From Isoetes taiwanensis (lineage: Eukaryota; Streptophyta; Lycopodiopsida; Isoetales; Isoetaceae): a DNA stretch of 64,000 bases. The DNA is taken from contig JAJEKV010000032.1 in NCBI GenBank assembly GCA_021234155.1, positions 13,038,283-13,102,282 on the forward strand, given 5' to 3'. Each line of letters opens with the position of its first letter. Position 1 is the first letter of the stretch. Below the pieces are notes generated by a model. The model was not told where the DNA came from, did no database searches, and worked only from the letters and a program-made list of their open reading frames with translations. Positions 11,129 to 21,538 of the stretch are shown here, one piece after another. Made by a program: the position numbers and the translations under genes.

Positions 11129-12420
11129 TGCATTGTTTGATGGATCCGGTCATTTTGGGCATGATTGCCATGCTTTTGAGGGCTATTCAACTCGGCTTGG
11201 CTTTCCAAAGCTACTGTCTACATTTGATACAGGAGAATGAACGAGAAGGGTCAATGGATATTTTAGAGCAGAATGCAGAGGTAGAAGATAATATTCATCA
11301 CATGTGTGCAGCATCCACACTCTTCCTAGCAGCTTGTTCGAGATTAAGGAGGCCTCCCCGAAGATTTTGGGTATGTCCAAGGCGGATAAACACGTTGGGA
11401 CAACATTGATAATCACGCTTTGAATTGCCTCCCTCTTTTTGAGGACGATATGTGGCACCAGTTTCTATCGGATGAAGAGGTGCGCAGATTTGAGAATTTA
11501 GTTCGTGATTGTGCCTTACTTAATCAGGCCTGGAATGAAGGTCAGACTGCCTGTTGATCCCAGGAAAGCAGTGGCCATGGTGCTTTATTTTTTAGCACAT
11601 GGCGAGAAACCCTTGCATGTAGGTCAAAGATTTTATGTAGGTAAAGCTACTGTGCAGAAATACACGAAAAAAATAACTCTTGTCTTGGCATCCAAGACTA
11701 TGCTTTACAAGAGGTTCATTGCTTTACCAACAGGTCAAAGATTGTTGGACATAAACAAAGATTTTGAAGATGCAACAGGTATACCAAATATATTTGGAGC
11801 TGTTGATGGATCTCATATATATTTGTACAGAAAACCATGGAGCAAAGACAAGGGTGATGACTATTATTCCAGGCACAAAAGACATTCCTGCCTTATGCAA
11901 GGTGTGGTTACTCACCAAAGAATTTTTATTAATGTTTGTGTGAATAGGACTGGTTCTGTGCATGATGCAAATCAATTTAAGAAAAGTTTGTTGTACAAGA
12001 GGTTGGCTGCCAAACAGATAATGCAAGAGCCTACTATTCAGATGACAGGTAAAAAGATTAGTCAGGGTCAAATGACTGATCAGGAGGTGGCTGTTACAAT
12101 TCCACAAATGCTGCTTGGGGATTCAAAGATATCCCTCTCGAAGATTTCTGATTAAAGTATTCCCTGATGGAAAGGGAGCCTATGGCAGATTTAATAAAAG
12201 GATTTGCAGAGGTAGAGTTTGTGTAGAAAATGGTTTTGGTATCGTTAAGGAAAAATTCAGAATTTTAAAGGCATTGCCTATCCATGTTGGTAGAGCAGCC
12301 AAAATAATCCATGCTACTTGTGTCTTGTGGAATTTTCGTATCATGCGGGACCTTCGGTTGGATTACTTGCCATTGCAACCCCGATATTCCCTGAAATTGA
12401 ATATTATGAGACAGAGGTAA
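11129..12420 (+). pseudogene. PIF/Harbinger transposase (DDE_Tnp_4), frameshifted
   Basis: The N-terminal region runs MDPVILGMIAML to RRPPRRFWVCPRR. A helix-turn-helix-like part follows (FLAHGEKPLHVGQRFYVGKATVQ). The catalytic core has AVDGSHIYLY (first Asp), GDS before YPSRRFLI at about 12117-12140 (second Asp) and VENGFGIVK (Glu) near 12230, so the D-D-E triad is present. Three frame breaks exist: about 11408 (TGA), about 11535, and one extra A near 12127 between GDS and RYPS. The protein would cut and paste the element in the nucleus with its Myb-like partner. All lesions are small, so decay looks recent. Confidence 0.85.
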
Positions 12421-13553
12421 TGAACAAAAGGATGAAGAAAGAAGGGGATCAAATTAGACATGTCATATTCCGAATTTGGAACAAGTGAATGGAGATTGAA
12501 TCTTTGCCAAATTATTGTTACATAATTCTTGGTACTGAACTCTTGGTACATAATTCTAAATTTTTTTGGTTCTTAGTTTCTGCTGTGTAACAGCAAGACA
12601 ATAATTGCTCTTTTCAGCAAATGATGCAAACTTAAATAGTTATGTAGAGTTCTATTTCCATGTGCAGATACAATTGAGTTGGACATATTGTGTATTGTGA
12701 ATTGTGTTTTGTGAATTGTGGATTGTGAATTAAGCAATGTGCTTTGTGGCATTGAAATGTGTATTTTTCGTTTTTACGTTTCTTGCTTTTACGAAACCTA
12801 AAGTAACATTTGCTACTATTGAGATAACATAACATTGACAAATGATGCAAACTTAAACACACAATACTTTGTTTGTGAACTCATTTTGTGAAACAGTTAT
12901 GTCTATGTAGAGTTCTATTTCCATGTTATGTTCAGAAAGCATTGAGTTGGACACACTTAAAGATCCCTGTTAATAACACAACTACAAACTTAAATCTGTG
13001 CACAAACAATTTCACAACTAGTGAACTTTGTACTAAATGAACTCAAAAGTACAGTTTCTGTTTCTGGCTTTTACAGAAACTTGATTATCAAACCTAAAGT
13101 AACATTTGCTTTTCTGTTACTTGCTTTTCTGTTACAAATGTAAAGCAACATTTTTGAAACTCAAGCATCCCCAATCAAACCGTTAAAAGAGTGCAAGACA
13201 ATGACTTGCAAGACAATCTGTGAACAAAAACCAGAAACAACTCAATAGTACGAAAAATAAAACTAAAAACCAGTAGAACATTGTACTTAAATTACTTTGA
13301 TTTATGTAAGTGCCGTAATATACAAAAGGTGTGCTACCAAAAAAGCACAGGATTAGCAGAGTGAAGAAAGCCAAGACGTTTCTACAGGGAGGTTATACTA
13401 GAGGATATCTTTAGTCGAGAGTCGAGAGAATCCGAAATGTGGTAGATCTTAAAACAACATAAGTACAAAAACAAAAAAAAGGAAGGATCATCTTCCCTGC
13501 ATGATGGGTTTGATCGCCCGACAACCAAAAAAAAAAAACATAGCAGGGCGTCT
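12421..13553. other. inter-ORF region of the Harbinger element
   Basis: AT-rich, with short direct repeats (caaatgatgcaaacttaa at about 12618 and 12838; gtagagttctatttccatgt at about 12644 and 12906; cctaaagtaacatttgct at about 12798 and 13094). No coding potential is seen. Confidence 0.5.
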
Positions 13554-13973
13554 TCAACAAGCTACACAACTGTTTGTCGGAGTTCTGATCTCCATGAGCA
13601 CCCACTGACCAGAAACCTTGACAAACGTGAACTCCACATGCACCTTCTGTCGCACAGGTGCATTCATAGCCCACTGGAACAACTCTTCCTCTATTCTTAC
13701 GGTCCCCATATCCAGATACTGCACAAAAGCTTGTGCAGTAATGGAATTGTGGATCTTCCTTGTTTGAAGTATGGAAACCTCATTCTCCTCTACTGTGCAT
13801 GCAGAGTTTGAGGAACCGACAGACATGGCTGCAGAGCTTGAGGAGCTTGAGGAGCTTGGAGATGGCAAACGATGGCGGAATCTGAAGCGCTCCCGCACTA
13901 CTGCTTTCGCCCTCGCCATCTCCTCAATAGAAAAAGGAAGAAATAATGTTTGGCACACTAAACGAAGACGCAT
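13554..13973 (-). CDS. 139-aa protein of unknown function inside the Harbinger element
   Basis: Open minus-strand frame between the transposase and the Myb-like gene. A better start may be the methionine at MARAKAVV (about 13919). A serine run (SPSSSSSSSSAAM) follows an arginine-rich N-terminus. The C-terminal half (QKVHVEFTFVKVSGQWVLMEI) looks like beta strands. A long T-run follows the stop on this strand. I recognise no family. Canonical Harbinger elements carry two genes, so this could be cargo or a captured host exon. It could also be a chance ORF; base composition is less AT-rich than the surroundings. Confidence 0.35.
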   Translation of the reverse strand: MRLRLVCQTLFLPFSIEEMARAKAVVRERFRFRHRLPSPSSSSSSSSAAMSVGSSNSACTVEENEVSILQTRKIHNSITAQAFVQYLDMGTVRIEEELFQWAMNAPVRQKVHVEFTFVKVSGQWVLMEIRTPTNSCVAC

Positions 13974-14339
13974 TTATGTATTGCTGGCTGATGGTACAAT
14001 GGACCAGAATCTATAATGGTCGAAATCATATATTGGAATAATAAGACCAATACTACCGGACCAATACCAAGCGGTTGTTATGTCGGGCGACTTCCATTTT
14101 GCAAATAGAAAAATTCTTAAAGAATTGAAAATTACCTAACCATTACATCACATGAGACAATATGAGAAAAACATGTGACATCAACTTAGAATCTCAAAAT
14201 ATGTAATTATTGTAGCAGTATTTGAGAAATATGAGAAAAAGCAGTATAGAATTGAGAGGTGAATTACCTCAATTTAGGAACTTGATTTCGATGAAGCAAG
14301 CTTGGCAATCTCGGAGGGTATCTTTTGTCATCGACAAAT

Positions 14340-15459
14340 GCTTTGTGTCATAGTGGCCATTGATTCAGCAATTTTTCAAGGCTGTTGGCTGATCTCATTG
14401 TCTCTAATTCTTTGATCAATTCTGCTTTCTTCACAGAATCCTCCCTCATGAACTCCAATTTTCTTGCTTCATTTTCCCCAAAACTGTTTGCCATTTTAGA
14501 TATGCCTGCTGCAATATCTTCATCTATATGAACTCGAGATCTTCTTTTGGTTGTTGGCTTCCCATAAACTCCTGGTTTATTGCAAGCGAGATCTTGGGCT
14601 TGTATCGTAAAATATTGCAGCCACTTGGAGTCTCTTTCTGAGCACTAGTATTGTCTTTACTGCCATTCCCAATTGGACTGTATGGACTGGCAGGAACACC
14701 TCCATTGTTCTCAACATTCACATTCTCAACATTTACAAATTCCTCTTCAACAAAGGAAGCTTCAGTGCCAATTGTCTCATAGAATGCTTGAGACATAAAT
14801 TCATTTGTGAACATATCAGCTTCTTGAAATGCCTCGGGACCAAAACATCCATCATCTCCACCACCGGTATGTCTCTCTCATTAGTGCCGTAGGTGCTTTA
14901 AATCTTCCATGACTTCAAACCATGGCCAGCTCGAAGGTTCTGCTCCAGTCCTCTCTGAAGCTTCTTTTTCATCCCTAAATTTAATCTGCAATTTATCCCA
15001 TTTGTTTCTCAACTGCCTTATATCTTCTAAGCCCTCAACTGAATGTCGAAGTTTTATCATGATCTCTCTCCACTGACTGGCGGATAGATTAATGTTTCCA
15101 TTATTATGCACTTTATATTCTTTCATCAAGGAAAGCATTGTGCCAATTGCATTGTCAGACCAATCAACAGGACGCTTTCTTTTCTTGCTTTCAATGGCAT
15201 CAGCATCACTTCCATGAACAATCAAGGCCAAAGAATTATCAGGGGGCATCGACTCACCAGGCTTTGGAACCATTGCCTTCTTCTGCTTCCTCGGATTGCA
15301 ATCCTTTGCACCTTCAGGCTGAGAGCTGATCTGCAATGCATCAGATTCAGGAATTTGACCAGTCATCTTCTTCGGCCTCTTAGCAGGCAATTTCTCGGAT
15401 CTAGGGGGCACAAAGGGTTTCGCGGTTGCTGGAAGAGCAGATCTAGAAGCTCTAGTCAT
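14340..15459 (-). pseudogene. Harbinger Myb/SANT-like DNA-binding protein, frameshifted
   Basis: The intact first part (15459-14881, 192 aa) has a basic proline-rich N-terminus with PPRSEKLPAKRPKK. A trihelix/Myb-like domain follows: WSDNAIGTMLSLMKEY, then SASQWREIMIKL, then LRNKWDKLQIKFRDEK. After a stop at 14881 the frame resumes at 14814-14524 (acidic, NVENVNVENNGG) and, one shift later, gives a helical C-terminus (EDIAAGISKMANSF, KKAELIKELETMRS). In this family the protein binds subterminal repeats and helps bring the transposase into the nucleus. It lies convergent to the transposase gene. Confidence 0.75.
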
Positions 15460-15712
15460 GATTTAGAGTCTGCTGTAATAGAATTTGATAGTAAATTACT
15501 TCTTGAACACAATTTAAATCAGAAATTTACAAGAAGGATTCCAAACCTGAGACCCGAAATCTTAATGCAAATGCTTGAGGAATTTGGATTGCAAGGCCGA
15601 TCTCGACACCCTGATGCGGAATTGGAGCAGGAGGAGGTGTGGGCAGATCAAAGAACAGGGGATCATTTCTTGAAGGGGTCGGAATTGGTGGCTCGATTTA
15701 GGGAGGGGAGAG

Positions 15713-15727
15713 TTTTGGGCGCCAAAA
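15713..15727. promoter_or_regulatory. E2F-like palindrome upstream of the Myb-like gene
   Basis: TTTTGGGCGCCAAAA lies about 250 bp upstream of the ATG at 15459 and contains the E2F consensus TTTSSCGC. It sits in a longer inverted repeat (15710-15730). It may tie element expression to S phase, but a chance palindrome is possible. Confidence 0.4.
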
Positions 15728-15780
15728 CTCAAAAACCGCCGTTATGCCCCTAACCATAAAAGCAGTAGAGAGGGTTAATG

Positions 15781-15880
15781 GGGCGCCCCCTAACAATAGT
15801 TAGGGGCATTTTATCTCTCAAAGGGAGAGCCAAATTTTTGACTCTCCCTTCATCTCTCGCCATCTCCCATCTCTCCCCAT
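15781..15880. repeat. hairpins at the right end of the Harbinger element
   Basis: GCCCCCTAAC and GTTAGGGGC pair around 15785-15808. AAGGGAGAG and CTCTCCCTT pair around 15820-15850. Together with the hairpins at 10801-10884 they give both element ends strong secondary structure. Confidence 0.7.
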
Positions 15881-15916
15881 CTCTCAAATCATCTCTCAAC
15901 CCCCATGTGGCCAACA

Positions 15917-16042
<126 letters not shown>

Positions 16043-16557
16043 CTCTTGTCGTTCTTCTGTACCATTCAAGTATTTTGTGACATATTTTCCACCTCTTTCT
16101 CCTTTGTGGCTAAATTTCTTATATGTATATTCTATATTTGGTTTGGTCCGATACTGGGTTTTGAATATTTGGGGGTTGTGTTTAAGATTTTTTTCTTCTT
16201 TTTTGGCATGATTATTGGGGAGCTCTAGTGTTTATTGGTTCCTTTGTTCACTTGATTAGCGCACTTATTTGTTGCTTCATGAAGTTATATTTTCTATTCT
16301 GGAACATGGGTGACGGGTGATATTGTTCAGTGTACCAATTTTATGGATTTGGGAGCTTCTTCGTTTTCGTTAGCTCCACTTTGTCATGTTCGTAGTAGGC
16401 TGATTTTTCGTGCATAGCTTTGCTCCCTATATATGATATTACATACTCATTGTGTAAGTTTCGAGACGTTGCTTTATTAGACATGGTTGACTTTTTATGT
16501 TCTTTTAGCCCCTAGTTTTTACCATTCTTCCCCGTTTCCTCCGTTTTTTGCTCGATA

Positions 16558-16680
16558 TGCAGGGTCCACATGTTGAGGTTCGTACTCACGGTTGCTGGCG
16601 GTCCTCGTCCTCTCGCGCTCGTTACGTGGTGTGCGACTCTACTCAACATCTCCATGTTTCTCGTTCGATCTTTATGTCTA
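16558..16680 (+). pseudogene. tyrosine-recombinase C-terminal remnant (copy b)
   Basis: Preceded by an acceptor-like cag at 16559-16561. THGCWRSSSSRARYVV and STQHLHVSR match the C-terminus of the recombinase at 18510-18600, including the catalytic tyrosine. The upstream catalytic residues are absent. Confidence 0.65.
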
Positions 16681-17030
16681 TGCATTTTTGCATTCCTATG
16701 CGTAAGTTTTTCCTCTTTGCCTTATTATCTCGGTTACTTGTGATTCTTCCTTCTTAATTATCGTTATTGTTTATTCTTTTTGGGGATCCATGATGAGGGG
16801 TTCCTTTGTTGACTTATATCCCTCTAGATATTGGCCACAGGTTCGGAAGGGATAATAGCCACATTCTTGGACTTCGGTCCGTAGCCCCATTCACGGACTT
16901 CGGTCCGGCATTTGTATTCAAATCAGTCAACTATGCCGGGCCCTTCCTTCGATTCATCATCGTGGCGGCGTCCTTTTCTTTTCATTGTTTTCGTTCTCTA
17001 ATGTTCCTCCCTTTTGCAGGTCATTGAGCT
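16681..17030. other. non-coding, short internal repeat
   Basis: GGACTTCGGTCCG occurs twice (about 16869 and 16896). A good splice acceptor (cccttttgcag) at about 17020 precedes the ATG at 17031. Confidence 0.4.
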
Positions 17031-18608
17031 GATGCCGTCCATAGCAGGCGGTTTCGGCTCTTCTTCTTCAACTTCGCTTTTCTCTCCACGGCTCGCTCGC
17101 GCTGCTGGTTCTCGTCTCATTACATATCTTTGGCATATTTACTATTTGGCTTTATCTAGATAGGATGCATATTGCGTTTGGCACCGCATTGAGATTTTTC
17201 GACATGGCTTTATATTGGATTATCTTTCATTTTTATGCTTCTCTTTATTTAGATATGGGGTGTCCTACGTTGTTGTCCACAAGGTATTGTATTGGGCACA
17301 TTCTAATTTGTGCATGGTGTTGCTATTTAACTTTATCTGGATATGATGCATATTGCATTTGGTACCACATTGAGATTTTGCGACATGGGTTTCTAATGGA
17401 TCATTTTTTCCTTTTTTTGCTTCTCTTTATCTAGACATGGCGTGTCTTACGTTGTTATATACAAGTTGTTATATACATGGCGTGTCTTACGTTCTTTTAT
17501 TAACGAATTTCTGTTTTTTGATGCATTTTCTTTGGCTTTGTTGCCACATCTTTCGGCGACCTTTGCTGGGTGTCGGCGTCATGTAGCTCTTTATGTTTTT
17601 CGTTGTCAATTTGAATGAAGTTAACATGGTCTTTTATGTTGTTGTGACAGCTACTTCTCGCTTGCTCACCCCCCAGCAGGTTCCCTTTTTCTTTGCGACT
17701 TTGCCTTTAGTTTTTTCCTCCCATGCCCCATCTACTCTTTTGGCTTACTTCGCTATGTTCCGCCGCTTTGTTGCTTGGTGCCGTCTACATGCTGTTCCTT
17801 ATCTTCCAGCTTCTCCTTTTGTTGTTGCGGCCTTTTTTGCTTCTCTTCATCATCCTCGGATGTCGCCCTCATCCATTTCTTCGGCCTCGGCGGCCATATC
17901 CTTTTTTCATCAACTTTTCAACCTTCCCTCTCCCGCCATTTTACCTTTACCCTCGTTGGCTCGTTAGTCTACTTTTCGTCACGCTCGCCCTCCTCGTACC
18001 TTTCTGCCCCTCCTGCCTCGGCATGTTCGCTCGATTGTTCTCCACTTTGCGCATCCTGCGGCTTCTTTTCCCTCTCTGGCCCGCGCCGCGCTCGTGTAGT
18101 TTCCTTTGCCGCTTTTTTGCGCCTCTCGGAGGCCCTTGCCCTCAATTGGCGTGATCTTTCTTTTTCCTTATCGCATGTGGATCTTCTTATTCGTCATTCC
18201 AAGCGTGACCAATTTGCCCGCGGTCGTACGATTTCTTTAGCTCGCTTGCCTTCGTTCGCATGCCCTGTCACTATCCTTCAGCGCCTGATTTCTACCGGTT
18301 CTTATCATCTCCTCGATCCTCCATCCGGCGGCCCTCTTTTTCGTTCCTCTCCTTCTTCTTTGCGTCCTTTATCCTATCCGACTGCTCGGGGGTGGTGGCG
18401 GGAGTGTCTTCTTGCTATCGGCTTGAATCCATCCCGATATGGTACTCATTCGGCTCGTCGTGGAGGGGCTTCAGCGGCTGCCACTCGGGGAGTTCCACAT
18501 GATGCTGCGCGCACTCACGGTCGTTGGCGCTCCTCTTCTTCTCACTCTCGCTATGTGCTTCGCGACCCAACTCAACACCTGGAGGTTTCGCGGCGCCTGG
18601 GTTTATAG
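17031..18608 (+). pseudogene. tyrosine recombinase (phage-integrase fold), two exons, nearly intact
   Basis: A likely first exon starts at 17031 (MPSIAGGFGSSSSTSLF). A probable intron ends at tgtgacag (17650). The second exon runs from TSRLLTPQQVPFFF through a SAM-like helical part to the catalytic domain. All catalytic residues are visible: Arg in FLRLSEAL (18120-18122), Lys in RHSKRDQ, the HSAR box (His 18447-18449, Arg 18456-18458), HGRW and the tyrosine in SRYVLR (18552-18554). A TAG near 17966 and a -1 frame change near 18097 break the frame. Such enzymes cut and rejoin DNA through a 3'-phosphotyrosine. In eukaryotes they occur in DIRS-like retroelements and Cryptons. No reverse transcriptase of DIRS type is seen nearby. 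Confidence 0.8.
17152..17465 (+). repeat. 181-bp tandem duplication inside the recombinase intron
   Basis: Segments starting GATGCATATTGC at 17164 and 17345 are diverged copies that share gacatggctttatattgg-like and gcttctctttatctagacatgg-like blocks. A short third piece repeats tggcgtgtcttacgttctt near 17478. Confidence 0.75.
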
Positions 18609-18663
18609 TTAAGGAAGTCCTTTGGTAGTCGGCCGGTTTTGTGTCTCTCGCGAGTCCTTTCCC

Positions 18664-18791
18664 AGAATCCCATCGATCCAGAGCCATCGGATCGCCATTA
18701 AGGAAAGGGCGAGCCCCTATATTAGGCTAGTTCCATTCTCAGGCCGGTTATCGGCGTCTTCTCACAGCAGCATTTTCTTCTTTCTCGTAGC
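18664..18791 (+). repeat. 128-bp repeat, right copy
   Basis: Same orientation as 7310-7437 and about 95% identical, starting 56 bp after the recombinase stop. Sequence after the repeat differs between the two copies. Confidence 0.85.
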
Positions 18792-19337
18792 TTCCCTCCC
18801 TTCCCGCCCTGCTGCGTGGGCGTGTACGTCTTTTTCATTTGTATTAGTATTGGTTCTTGCCCTCTTTGTTGTTTTTCACCTGTGGGTGTCGCTTTTTCCT
18901 TGTTGCTGTTTCCTTGGCATTTTTACGTGTTTTTCTCGCTGCTTGGTGATCTTTTATTTCCACCTTGAGGGGTGATGCATCTTTATCTATCATGTTTTCC
19001 ACCATTTGGGTGATGCTTTTTCCACCTTATCGGTGATGCTATCTTTTTGTTATGCTCTTTTTACGTCTATTTTTATGCCTTATATCTTAGGCTTTCTTGA
19101 TGCAGATTCTTTTTATGGCTAGGCTTGTTTCTCTAACTCTTTACGGGTGTTTTTTCAGTTTTTTTGGTATTGCAGGATTTCGCTATCTTCCACCAGCTGT
19201 TGGAGTCCTGCTGGTTTTCCGTTCGTCATCCTCGTTGTTACATGGGGTTTTTTCGCTGTTGTTTGGGGTCGTGCTTTGTGTTTGCCTTCGCTCTCGTCCG
19301 GTTTCTCTGTTCTCTAGGCAGCACATTCGAGGTTGGT
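18792..19337. other. pyrimidine-rich 3' region of the composite element
   Basis: No credible ORF. Repeats of a ccacc..ggtgatgc motif occur at about 18958-19040 and resemble 10275-10318. Confidence 0.4.
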
Positions 19338-19414
19338 GGCGACCATTTCTCATTAGGGTTTTCCTCGAAAACCCGAAAGGGCGGGGTTTTTTATCCCGAT
19401 GAGAACTTGTCGCC
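19338..19414 (+). promoter_or_regulatory. LINE-like 3' hairpin
   Basis: Outer arms GGCGAC (19338) / GTCGCC (19409) and TTCTCAT / ATGAGAA enclose ctcgaaaaccc, gggcgggg and ttttttatcccg. The same inner motif sits in a different outer stem in the LINE copies at 52091-52160 and 59790-59850. It probably marks the 3' end recognised by a reverse transcriptase. Confidence 0.6.
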
Positions 19415-19548
19415 ATTGCCCTCCTATAATGCCTTAGCACATTTTCTTTTTTGGGGTAGTCCGATATTGTTCCTATGGTCGGCTACCCCTCTCTCTTCTT
19501 ACACATTGTATACTGCTGCTGTGATGAATGACAAGCCTATCTATCTAT

Positions 19549-19582
19549 TCTTTAATGGAGAAAAGACAGGGCTTTCTAGAAT
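19549..19582 (+). repeat. 34-bp direct repeat, right copy
   Basis: Identical to 7281-7314. It follows a CTAT-repeat tail at 19536-19548, as expected of a target duplication next to a retroposon tail. Confidence 0.85.
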
Positions 19583-20600
19583 ATTTATATTATGGATGAC
19601 CCTATCGTCAGAAATACAAGAATTGAGAAGAGCATTTTTGGAAGAGAGAGTACCATTGATTTTGTCGCTTTTGCCCATCATAGGGATCTTGGATCGAACT
19701 AAGATATCCGAGATCTTGGCCGAGCTTTTATCAAAGTTCAACTTGACCACTTTAGTGCAGTTTGGGCATGAACATTCCTTTGCTTCTCGTGGATTGAAGT
19801 AGCCATTGCTATCACAGATGATACACTCTTTGGAGGGTTCAAGATCATGCATAACTGTCGCAAAATTGACCTCCATCTCCTTGAGTTCTTTGGCCGCAAG
19901 CATAGAAAGATTATCATCCTTAAATTTGTTCCTAAACTTGATAATCCTATGGCCATCTGCACTTTTCCATACACAAACCAGGCAAAAAGAAGCCTTAGAT
20001 TTCTATTCCATAAGCTTGAGATCTTCCTCCAGGTTCTTGATAAGCCGTATAAGTTCGGTCATTGATTTTTTAAAAGCCTTTTTTCAGGCTGTAATAGTCT
20101 TCGTTTTGAGTGTCCAGATTTGATCATAATCAACTGGTAGAAGAACGAATCCAGTTCTTGAATTATATGGACCATGTTCCATATTAAATCACGATCATTT
20201 ACCTTGCCTTTTGCATATTGCTGCTCAAGCCTCAATATTTCTTGCAGGCTAAGATTTGCCCTTGTTTCTAGATCCTCATGCAATCAATTGCTACCTTTGT
20301 TGATCTTTGATAATATCAAAAGCCACCATGATTTCGTGCATTTTCTTCTATGCTAAATCATTTTTTTTTTCCAGGTTAGCAGCGAGTTTCCAATCATTAC
20401 TTTCCTGGGTAAGGGTTCCATTATCCCCAGCCTCTATATTACCTCTGGCAGTAGAGGTACCTACTTTGAAGGTCAACAACTTAGATCTCATCTTGGAGGA
20501 CAAGAAGTTTGGTTCTTTGGCCTGAAATGAGTTGTTGATTATTTTGAAGGTTGAAGATTCTGTTGCAAAGCCTCAAGGTATTTAGATCTCCTCTAAAAAG
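19549..20600 (-). pseudogene. unrecognised cysteine-containing coding remnant, right part
   Basis: The best frame (19903-19549) reads MLAAKELKEMEVNFATV, then CIICDSNGYFNPREAKECSCPNC, a zinc-ribbon-like set of cysteines. Another helical piece with EILRLEQQYAKGKVNDRD lies at 20283-20059. Stops and frame changes separate the pieces. It continues across the 12.2-kb insertion into 7314-6400. It could be gag-like or a decayed host gene; I cannot name it. Confidence 0.4.
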
Positions 20601-21538
20601 GAGGAGATTGTCCTGAAAACCATGGTTCCTTAGTACAGTTTCAAGAAATCCCGTTCAATTTGCAACCTGGATCAGATTCCTTGCCTCGATTGAGATGGAA
20701 AGAACCACCAAGAGACCCCTATTACTGTTTTTTACAAAATTTGAAGAAGTCTAAGGTAAATCTACTACTACAAGTTGTTGCAGTCCAAGACTATATGATG
20801 AGAAAAGAGTGTGCGGGGCAATCTAATTCCTGTACTAGGCACTGGAGAATAACAGAGGGAAGAGCTCTTGTCTCATCTATCAAACCCAGCATATGCACAG
20901 ATTTCGAGGTACAAACATGAGCATCTACTCGCACACCTAGTCACCATCCTTCTCAACTCGAATCCCGCTTCGCATGCAATTGCTATACGTGATATTTTTC
21001 ATTTTGAACAACGTTTTTAAAGTTTTTTTTTATTTTTTATTTTTTTTACCTGCCTAGGCATGCAAGAGAATTTACTTTCTTCTCACAACAAAGAGAAGAA
21101 TAATACACATATATCTTCAATGCAGATAAACTTAACCAGGCCAAAGTTCCACATCTATAGAATCACTAAGGGCAAGTGCACTTGTCTTCTGGTGTCTGAA
21201 TGCCACTAGATCATGTGGAGAGACATCCACTATAACAATAGTATTAGATACTGAAGCTACCAGGTGAATCAGAGGAGCTGGACTATTCTCGTGGCATGCA
21301 ACCTTCTTTATATGTGGAGAAGACTATCCTTCTTCTATAAGTTCCTATTTGCGAGCAATATCTTGAAGGCAAGAATGATGTTCCTCACTATGAGGGCTCG
21401 ATGACATAATCTGAGAGGTGCCATAGAAGCAACTTGAGGAGAAGACACAAGAGACGGTAATACTAGTGAATTATCTGGTGCAGAAGGAGACACATTAGCA
21501 GATGACACAACAGGACATGCAGCTAAAGAAGACGTTAT
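20601..21538. other. no recognisable feature
   Basis: The sequence includes a T-rich run near 21020-21050. No open frame is convincing on either strand. Confidence 0.4.

Noticed and set aside
11183-12107. Minus-strand ORFs opposite the Harbinger transposase
   Set aside because: Shadows of the plus-strand transposase, which carries the catalytic motifs.
17752-18608. A bacterial contamination origin for the tyrosine recombinase
   Set aside because: Additional diverged copies, intron-like borders and surrounding plant transposons show it is resident in the nuclear genome.
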